In this document: positions 56,101 to 64,000 of the stretch, one piece after another
How positions within the stretch are numbered: position 1 is the first letter of the stretch
Layout: every line of letters starts with the position of its first letter
From: Dipylidium caninum
Taxonomy: Eukaryota > Platyhelminthes > Cestoda > Cyclophyllidea > Dipylidiidae
NCBI GenBank assembly: GCA_017562135.1
Contig: QEYB01001436.1
Coordinates: 248,001-312,000 of the forward strand
DNA length: 64,000 nt
Direction: 5' to 3'
Made by a program: the position numbers and the translations under genes
Notes under the pieces: generated by a model
What the model saw: only the letters and a program-made list of their open reading frames with translations
Databases searched by the model: none
Told to the model about the DNA's origin: nothing

Positions 56101-57193
56101 CAACGGATTCCGAAATTCATAAGGCGACGTTCGCCATGCACAAATGGTGCTTGGGCAAGAACGCAGACGTTAATTAGGCTTGAATAAAATCAAGAACATC
56201 CGTGCCGTGTCGATAAGCGCTACAGGTTAATATGGATAAGAAAAAATGAAATTGTTCGCCTGCATAATAAATAATGCTCGAAGGCAACACACCAAAGCCA
56301 CCAAGGCGCAATGGAAACTGCCCATTGTATTCTGACACGTGGCAAGGATGCGGGGGCTGATACGTTCGACTGCGGGCAAAGATTTTATGCAAGGCAAACT
56401 TTTTTGAAATCCTACTTTTCGAAACATATACCAAGGCTTGTTGCAATTGTATTTGAACAAAGAAACTACAAAAATTCAGCTAAATAAGCTAATATTTTAA
56501 CGGGCCAAGATTACAGAATAAAAAACCACCAATAAGGCTAAAAGACTAAATACAGTGACAGCTAGAAAGAAAATCAATTACCTCTACGGCATTAGGCATA
56601 CTATCTGCCATCGCACGAGCCGACGGCGGTTTCGGAGTGGCTGGATGTTGTAGTGGCGATGGCGATGGTGGCACCATTCCCAAGGGTGGCAAACCGCCCT
56701 GGTAAGGTTGCTGTTGATGTTGAGAAGGTATAGGCTGCTGTTGTTGCTGCTGCTGCATCTGCGTTGGAGCTGGATATTGCTGCTGTGTGTAGCAAGGTGG
56801 TGACATCTGGGACTGACTGGACATAGAAATTGGCATAGGTTGATAGTTGTTATCGTATGTGATCGGCTGAGAATAGGCTGGCATTGGCTGTTGTTGTTGT
56901 TGTTGATGATGTGGAACCATATGTCCACCGGAATATGAAGTATCTGAATACCCCAAGTTCAAAGCCCCGACCTGATTTGCTAAGGCTGAATCATCTATAC
57001 TAATGAGAACATCTGGTAAGCGTTGAAAACTGAGTGCCTACCCATTTGAAGAGACACCGTTAGAGGGAATTGTGGATTTCGAAAAGGTCTGAGGGGATGC
57101 ATAAGGCTGAAAGCCACCTTGACTATTAGGTTGGAGTAGAGATTGCGGCGGCGGATGCTGCTGCGTCTGCAGAGGAGGCATTGGTGGAAGCAT
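50194..57193 (-). CDS. SEC24: SEC24 (C/D class), COPII cargo-binding coat subunit, 12 exons
   Basis: SEC24 pairs with SEC23 on ER exit sites and selects cargo. Inferred exons: 57193-57042, 56999-56582, 54858-54583, 54387-54038, 53737-53266, 53179-53009, 52925-52683, 52554-52191, 51804-51701, 51628-51431, 50973-50884, 50334-50194; 2979 nt, 992 aa, all phases consistent. Seen: a Gln/Pro-rich disordered N-terminus (to about residue 185), VIENDRIHRG, a zinc finger with Cys287, 290, 309, 312 (RCVRCKAYMC, RFQCNLC), trunk ISIGFITYDSQLHFYNLV and AEAPGKLKFREDRH, AVMRVRTSTG beta-barrel start, RRLRIHNLSL, and a gelsolin domain with VYFIENGVYAFLW, ending HKEVRGLL. The C/D class follows from GPVRCVRCKAYMCPF. 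The ATG at 57193 directly follows a TTATAG acceptor; a farther upstream exon is possible. Intron 2 (54859-56581) holds nothing recognisable. Confidence 0.96.
51026..51047. repeat. (CCAG)n short tandem repeat
   Basis: Five CCAG units in the SEC24 intron 50974-51430. Confidence 0.8.
51357..51367. repeat. 11-nt G homopolymer
   Basis: Uninterrupted G run in the SEC24 intron between 50974 and 51430; a length-uncertain spot for sequencing. Confidence 0.85.
51931..51972. repeat. perfect 21-bp tandem duplication
   Basis: The 21-bp unit beginning CGGACAGTCTGG occurs twice head to tail without mismatch, in the SEC24 intron 51805-52190. Confidence 0.85.
53985..54020. repeat. perfect 18-bp tandem duplication
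   Basis: The unit TAAAATGGAGTGCCCACA occurs twice head to tail, in the SEC24 intron just 3' of the donor at 54038. Confidence 0.85.
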
Positions 57194-58219
57194 CTATAAG
57201 ACAAGAATTTTTAAATGGCCGGTACCACTGAAAATAAAAAATGGATTCGCAAAGAACTCTAGCAAGTTTTTAAGAACATGCTTAACATGATATCAGCAGG
57301 TAGCCTGAAGTAAAAAGTTTGGTGGCGTACCATAAGACCACAGATGACATTATTTACGATAAAATTAGGTTCCAATGAAGTACTCACAGTGTACGCCGCA
57401 AAATTCAACCAACCATAAAGCTACAGTTAAAATTGAGATAATGGAAAGTGATGTGGTAGTAAGCACCAAAGCACACTAAGGCAGGCAGAGACGTGTTCTA
57501 GAACGTAAATGAATTTACATAGACGAGAATGGAGATGGGCCAGTCAAAGCTTGGGCAAAAGAGAAGTTTCGCAGAATTTGAAAACAGTAGTTAGCAATTC
57601 GAACTAAAACAGCATACCCTGGCTTGACGTAAGTTACACTTAAACGCAGCGCCTCAGTCAGCGACCTAATAATAAATATTTAAAACATAAAAAATTTTTA
57701 TTCAATGACTCCACATAAATAGACTAGAGGGAAAGGCATATTAATACAAACACTCAGTCACAAAATACGTTTTTAAATGAAGTGAAGTATTATTGGAGAT
57801 GTTATTATCTATTATCCAACGCTTGGAGATTATAAAAGGTTACAGGAAGCTAAAGGACGAACATTTATTTTTAGGTCAACTTTGAAATTTTTGGAATCCC
57901 GTGGTTACATTGCACATCACAAGTAATGACATGTGATTCCCACTTTTTTAGTCTAGATATAGGCCTTGTTACACTTTCGAATGTGAAAAAAGTTAGTTCA
58001 GGTCTACTTCCACATAGTAGCCTTTGGTTAAACAAAAACATCGCAAGTAACATTTTTATATTTATTACACTAGATTATGTTAAAAACGGTTTTATATACT
58101 AGGGACACATTATCTTCGTGTTTACAAGTTCGCTGTTTCAATGTTCTAAATGTGATATCAATACTTATTTACCTTTTACGCCCTATCCAAAGCCCCCCTC
58201 TAGCCTTTATTTACCTTAC
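57194..58219. promoter_or_regulatory. divergent intergenic region between SEC24 and RAB39
   Basis: About 1 kb, AT-rich, between two divergent start codons. It must hold the promoters or trans-splice sites of both genes. No exon or clear element recognised. Confidence 0.45.
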
Positions 58220-59406
58220 ATGGCTGGCCCCTCTTTTAACTACCAATTTCGTTTCATTTTGATCGGTGACAGCACGGTCGGGAAGTCTTCGTTGCTTCAA
58301 TATTTTTACGAGGGCAAATTATCCTCTACTCCCGAGCCCACTGTGGGTGTCGATTTTTTTTCTCGCAACGTTTTGCTCTCTAATGGGGCAGTGATTAAAC
58401 TCCGCCTCTGGGATACAGCTGGTCAAGAGAAGTTCAAGTAAACATTTTTTTATATTTATCCCTTATCCACAGGTCGATAACTCGTTCATATTACCGCAAC
58501 GCTGTAGGAGCCCTCTTGATTTTTGACATGACTAACCGTGAATCCTTCGATCATATTATGGGATGGTACGAGGATGCTGCAAACAACATGAAGTGCCAAC
58601 CACCTACATTCGTGCTATGCGGCCAAAAGTCAGACCTGGAAAGTCTTCGCCAGGTGGGTTTGGTACTAATCACTTACTGTTTTCATTAGGTGACAAGGAT
58701 GGAAGCCGAGGCTCTTGCTCAAAATTTGGGAATTCCTTATATTGAAACCTCAGCTCTTCAAGGTTACAACGTAGAAAACGCATTTAAAATCTTAGCGGAG
58801 GACGTCTATAGGCAAATGAAGACGGGCGCATTCAGAAATGTGAGCTGCTGCCGTTGTTTTTTGCGTATATGGGTTATGTATTTCGTGCTTAGCAGGATGC
58901 TTTATCAGTTTTTTAAAGTTTTGCCGCCTTCATACTTCAATGAGTTCCTTCTCCATCGTCAGTGGCTTTTTTTTACAAGTTTGATTGACCTCACATCTGA
59001 TCTGGCGCTGCGTCCTCCATTTGTTACGTTACCTGGATTTTGAGTATACTAACCCCATTCTTATTTTTTCCCTTCGCCATTAGCCTTTAGTTTGAATCAA
59101 GCGTTTTCCACATATCATCACCATCGTCTAATTAATCCATACAAAAATCTTCGCGTTTGTGATTAACGAATTCTCCCTAGCTTTGCAATTCTAGTTAAAC
59201 GATTTCTTAGTTGTTTTTTTTGCAGTCAGTAGCCACCAATTCGACTATAAAGTGTCGCAGAAAGTTATTCCTCACTCCTCCCCGTCTTGCAGTTGGGAAC
59301 TGTGAGTGGCTGGGACGGAATCAAAGAGGGCTACGTTCTCCCCGCACAGCCGAAGACAAATCGCACCAACCTGTCGGACGACGGTCCGCCCGCATCATGC
59401 TGCTAG
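58220..59406 (+). CDS. RAB39: RAB39-like small GTPase, complete, 4 exons
   Basis: Rab GTPases mark vesicles; RAB39 acts in Golgi, endosome and autophagy traffic. Inferred exons: 58220-58437, 58473-58653, 58690-58839, 59293-59406; 663 nt, 220 aa (human 217), phases consistent. Seen: YQFRFILIGDSTVGKSSLL (P-loop, Lys22), PTVGVDFFSR (switch I), WDTAGQEKFKSITRSYYRN (switch II), CGQKSDL in place of NKxD, YIETSA, and a C-terminal CC for geranylgeranylation. The RAB39 assignment rests on FFSR after the effector loop, the CGQKSDL form and the C-terminal SGWDGIKEGYV. The last exon acceptor was set at TTGCAG/TTGGG because only this frame reaches the CC end; an earlier acceptor gives an unrelated basic tail. 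Introns 1 and 2 are 35 and 36 nt. Confidence 0.93.
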
Positions 59407-60571
59407 GCGACCGTTCAACTCACCACCGCCATCGCATTACATCACACCAGATTGAATCTGACATTGACGTTTGTTTGTAAATCCCCTCCCCCCCCCCTCC
59501 TCTGCCTTCATTTCACCTATTTTAGTCTTTCATACGATCGAAACCACGGTTGATATTCATTGTGATAGATATGCCTGAGTGATTGTTATCGGTCGCACTG
59601 ATGCTACCTTCTCGGGTGAGGGGTTAAATCCATTTCGTATTTTAATCGCCTCTAGCGTCAACATTGGAGTAGCGTCCCCCTGTTAGCGCTCGGCAAGTAG
59701 TGGAGCGATTTTTTCCTTCGAAGCTCTTCTCCAGCCCCCATCGCGTCCGCTCGAGTGCGATGCTCCCATGTGCTGTTGTCCACGGTGTCCGTGTCATTTA
59801 CTACCGGTGGGCGAAAGAGGCGTCTGTGCACGAAAATGCCTCTTCTGGGTCACAGTCCAAGCCACCGCATTTGCGTCGGCAAGGCGGCTTTCTCCGACAT
59901 CGGCTGTCAGCTCTGCATCTCCGCTGGCAGCCAGGCTGACACGGAAGGGGGAATTCACTTGCTGTCGGGGAAAATCACTTTCTCTGACCTCCCCACCTCC
60001 ACGAGCCGTTTCCGGCTGTCCAATCTTTCGAAACTGACGCCTGAGAGGCGAGGAAGGACCTCGACGACACCTTCATATCCCGGAGCCCGCGTCGCTTGAA
60101 CCTTTTTTCGCCGGCGAATCAAAAGTGCGAACCTCACCAAACACCGTCTGGGAAAGGAAAATGACAGTGAGTGACGGATTGCGCCTTGTAAAATTGCTAA
60201 AAAACGCGCCCAAACCGCCCGCGACAGGTGCGATGCAAAAAATAAGTTGCAACAGAGAGAGAAAATGCTGTTTCAACGCCGCCACTCTCCCAGAATCGCG
60301 TGGAACCCAGCAGAGGCCTGTTATTCAAATGCCATTGCACTTCGTAGGGGTGTCCGAACCCACTCGAAAGCTTCAATCGGCGTAGTCCAGAGCTTATCGG
60401 CGCCCTGAGTCGCCTGAGCTCGGAGTCCCGCAATACTTGATGGACAAAAGCGCCAGTATATGGATAAAAACTCCTCATTTTTAAGTGATTACACACAAAG
60501 ATGGTGGGAGTGTGGGGACTAAAGCGAAGACGGTGGAGCACCACTGCTATTGCTGCCTCCGATGCCTCGGT
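59407..60571. other. convergent intergenic region between RAB39 and ACIN1
   Basis: Holds the 3' UTRs of both genes. A C homopolymer is at about 59487-59497. A 114-codon plus-strand frame (59755-60099) has no recognisable domain and is not called. Confidence 0.5.
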
Positions 60572-63500
60572 TCATCGACGCGGTGGCGTGCGCCGGCGAT
60601 AGCGCGACGACGGCGGTGAAGGCGGACGTCGCGATTCGACTACGCCGCCACCAGTTGACGCGGTGGCGAAGGCAGACCCTCCAAATCTTGGCGAGGGTGT
60701 CCTATTGGCGTAACGCGGTCGTCTGGGCGACGGGGAGCGACGTCTCTCGCGTGGTAGGCGCTTTTGCCCTGGCGACGGAGTCTGGCAAAGATTTAGCAGA
60801 AGAACGTGAATGGGCGCAGTATTTCCCAGGAACAAAAGGAAAGCAAAATACGTCATTTCGGTGAAAGGTGGCTATAATTCTTACGAAAGGTGAATTCATT
60901 AACTCACTCTCTCCCGGGCTCTCTTCTCCCTCGAGGAGGGATCGGGGAGCGCCAAGGGGTTTGAGGCCGAGGCTGAGGGTCCATTCCCAAATTCCCCGGT
61001 GAAGGGACTCCGATTCTCGCGTCTCCGCTCTTCAACATTCCGCCGAGGCACTGGACGCCGTGTGCTCTCAGCCAGGTACGTCTGCCTGCGAGTCTTTAGC
61101 TGCGCCGCCGCCTGAGAGGTACAAAAAACTCGTCAACTCCATCAGTGTCACGGAAGCTTCTTTACGAAAGACCGCAACAAGCTCTTCGTCGGCAGAGCAC
61201 TTTTTAGTCGAATCTACGGCACCGAGTCCAAGAAGGGAGAATATTCCACTACCAAATACACAAAAAGGCATCTCAAGTGCCGCGATGAGCGACACTCGAA
61301 CACCGCCACAAAGTGCAGGTGGCGTGGAATAATTCAACTTGGACGCCGTCAGTCGAGACGCCATGGCGGTGCGTGGCGAACAGGTGCAGAAGACGGAAGA
61401 AACATGGTCCGATCTTCAGGGGGACGTGACAGAGCGCCTCAACAGTAAGGCATACAAGTAATGTGGAGACGTCTGCAACTTCGATGAGACCTCGACCACA
61501 AATGTTTCATTTTCAAGGCCTATTGCGAAATTTACGCCTAAAAGGCGGTAGACGAAGTAAAGACATTGCAGGCTGTCGTGCTGCAATAAATGATTCGACA
61601 GCTTCGGAGGAAATAACTCAAAGCCAGAGGAAAGATCGGAAAGAATGGTGGAGGGGAAGGAGTTTATTTCACAAACTATTTATTCTTTTTCCGCCTCCCA
61701 GCCCGCTGAACAGCAGAAGGTCCGGCCTCGGCACGACGTCAAGATGACTTTAAGCACAAAGAGAGGTCCCATTAAAAGGGGGACGCCAAGTTTGACAAGT
61801 TAATTTGAAATGCCTGTAGAAAATTAACGTTCATAGACAAAATCAACGAGAGTGCAATCAGTCCAGTCAGAAATTTCTAGGAGGGTTGCAAACATTAGAG
61901 GAGGAGGTGCTTACTGCTTCGTCCGTCAGAGGCAGCCAATATACACTTGGCGTTGCCGCCGTCTTTCTAAAGAGGTCGTCCAACGACTTGGAGGGCTCGT
62001 CGCCTACAAAAGACGCTTATAAACACCCATCTGTGGTGTTTTATCACGAAGAAGAACGACACACATACCTTTTGTGTCCCATTTGTTCCTCCCTCCCTAC
62101 CTCCTTTGTGGTCGTCTCGGCAGCACCGTCGCCGTCTACCAAACGGCGTCGTTTCACGCCACCGACTGTAGCCTCCGCGTTTTCCCTCAAAGTCTCCACT
62201 CGTTTTCGGTCCCCACTACTACTCCCACCATTGGCTTCATCTGGCGTAGGCAACAAAAGGGGGGAAGAGAAGTCAGAGCGGCAGGTTTATTCACCCACGT
62301 CGGTGGCCGAAACTCACTGGTTGAGGCGGGACAAGGTGCGCTGCCATCGAACAGATGTCTGGGCGGTGGCTTGTCGCCAGCCTCGCCGTGCTCTTTGAGC
62401 CAAGAGAAAGAGCCTCCGAGGCGAACTCGCACTGGAGGATGCGAGGGTTGATGGAGGGCCACTTGCAGCCGTCCAGTCCCTCGCGGCACCTGCGGGAAGG
62501 AGCGGAATGACGAGCCGCCACTTTATAGGCATAGCGTATCGGTCGAATAAAAAACGTCAGAGAGGTTCACTCAAAAGGTCTAACGCTGGGACGGGAGGGA
62601 AGTGATGGAGGGCGGGAAGAGACGTGTGACAGGAGTTCAACAATTTGCCTCTATTCCGAGGAGACTGAATGCCACCCGGGGGTTGGCAGCGAGCGGAGTA
62701 GGCACCGCATGCGTGTGACCCCGCGCTGCTCACCCATTCCTCACAGCTGACGTTAGATCAAGTTATGAGAGGACACTGCACTTTCCAGCCCACTGAAATT
62801 TAACATTTGCGAAGTTTTCCAACAACAAACACACTTAACTGTCTGTAGATTTACGTTAGAGGACATCCTATCACCTCCCCCACGAAGAAGCGAAATACCA
62901 AGGAGACAGTGAATAGATCCTTAAAGAGTGACTCACTTGGTGGCAACGCTTTCGTTGGAAAAGCGAGCAACTGCAGTGGACTTTATGCGATTGAGCCAGA
63001 GTTCGGTGGCAAGTCCGAAGTGAGTTTCCAGCATGGTGGCCAGTTGGCAGGCAGTGAGGGGCGTACAAGACAACGGATATAAACCAGATTTGACGGAGGA
63101 CATTTGGCTTCTGAGGGCGGATTCACGCGTTCAGGTGCCTCCACGGTGAAACCGACGCCCCGAGTCTCTGTGAAAAGCAGAAAAGCAGGCGTTAGTGTCG
63201 AGTAAAAAGGGTTGGAAGAAAAAAATACCTTGCATTATTAATTTGAATATCGCTCTTCACATTTATAATATAAAAAAGTGGAATTTAATGTAATAAATTC
63301 CAGAAAAAGGGAAATAAAGAGACTGTTTTCTTACCTCCACCAAGTGAGAGACCGGATAAATAGATTTCGTGAAAACAATCACACACTAACAGCGTTGGAT
63401 CTCAATATATGTAAAAAGTTGGTTTTAGGTTTCTATTCTTGCCAGCACCCCGTGAAAATGCAGAGAAGATGAGGGAATAGGAAGTGATAATGATTGAACG

Positions 63501-64000
63501 ACAAAAACTCTCGGACGTCAATAAATGCCAATCCTAGAAACTCACCTTTTCTCACAGGCGCGAGAGCAGAATGGTTGGAAAGGGACGGAGGTGAGGCCGG
63601 TTTCCGGGAGAAAGAGGAGCCACCGTTGATATTTTCAAGAGAGGTCGATTTTGAGGTCTCGAGTTTCCCGACTTGCGACTTTTCTTCATCCTTTTTGGGC
63701 TTTTCACCTTTATCGACATTTATTGCGCTCACAGTCTCCTCCGTCTCCTCATCACCGTAATCCTCCTCCTCCTCGTGCAACTCAACAGCAACTTCAACGA
63801 CAGGTGGGGTGCTTCCATGAGCCCGTTCTTCGGTAACTGGTGATTTTGTCGCTTCCACTTGAGAGGCTACGACTGCAGCTGGAATTGAAGATTCTACTTT
63901 CTCCTGAATTGGTTCCTAATACAAAAGTCAGGCAAAAAAATAGGACTCATATTTTAACGCGATTTCTTTGCGTCTCGATTCCTGATATTCGGACGCTAGT
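60572..64000 (-). CDS. ACIN1: acinus (ACIN1) homologue, 3' part; 5' end lies off the right edge
   Basis: Acinus forms the ASAP complex with RNPS1 and SAP18, tied to splicing and the exon junction complex. Supported exons: 63915-63546, 63167-62937, 62489-62318, probably 62240-62101, 62003-61915, 61066-60908, 60781-60572, with more upstream. Seen: an acidic Glu/Lys-rich linker ([14 protein letters not shown]), the atypical RRM ([63 protein letters not shown]), the RNPS1-binding RSB motif SLDDLFRKT...VYWLPLTDE, then an Arg/Glu region and an RS-type tail ([26 protein letters not shown]). The frame breaks by one missing base at a G run (63058-63061) inside the RRM, where VRP should continue to LTACQ. 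Phases around 62489-62101 also disagree, so the middle is uncertain. Confidence 0.88.

Noticed and set aside
59226..59480. Alternative last exon of RAB39 giving a long basic tail
   Set aside because: It lacks the C-terminal cysteines; the acceptor at 59292 yields the RAB39-like tail ending in CC.
59755..60099. 114-codon plus-strand frame between RAB39 and ACIN1
   Set aside because: No recognisable motif, equally long frames in other phases, and it lies where two 3' UTRs are expected.

Overview
This is nuclear genomic DNA from a eukaryote, most probably a parasitic flatworm (Platyhelminthes); a tapeworm is my best guess. The reasons are spliced genes of animal type, an excess of 30-45 nt introns concentrated at the 5' ends of genes (a known flatworm trait), splice acceptors placed 0-4 nt before start codons as expected for spliced-leader trans-splicing, and divergent but full-length orthologues of conserved animal proteins. 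I could not run a search, so the species is not settled.

Layout. 1-8667 (-): afadin/canoe homologue, running off the left edge. 8668-12215: no gene recognised. 12216-20968 (-): malic enzyme, ten exons, complete. 20969-29605: gene-poor, carrying at least four diverged, same-orientation copies of an interspersed repeat plus a second repeat family. 29606-31950 (-): FoxJ1-like forkhead gene whose DNA-recognition helix has lost its hallmark residues. 32856-36540 (-): NOG1/GTPBP4 ribosome-biogenesis GTPase. 36756-41184 (+): UBA2, the SUMO-activating enzyme subunit, head-to-head with NOG1 across 215 bp. Then four more plus-strand genes follow in tandem: an unrecognised 169-aa coiled-coil protein (41354-43308), NME6 (43765-45689), the V-ATPase proteolipid c'' subunit ATP6V0B (46609-48002) and a C22orf23/UPF0193 homologue (49044-49978). 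50194-57193 (-): SEC24 of the C/D class. 58220-59406 (+): RAB39-like GTPase. 60572 to beyond the right edge (-): acinus (ACIN1).

How they relate. These are mostly housekeeping genes with no shared pathway: junction scaffold, malate metabolism, 60S biogenesis, SUMOylation, nucleotide kinase, V-ATPase, COPII coat, Rab trafficking, ASAP/exon-junction splicing. The context signals worth noting are the NOG1/UBA2 shared promoter and the very tight UBA2-to-coiled-coil-gene junction, which looks polycistronic.

Exon phases were checked arithmetically. Malic enzyme, FoxJ1-like, UBA2, the coiled-coil gene, NME6, ATP6V0B, C22orf23, SEC24 and RAB39 join without any frame break. Afadin, NOG1 and ACIN1 each contain a one-base frame break inside a conserved domain; two of the three sit in G/C homopolymers, which points to unpolished assembly rather than pseudogenes.
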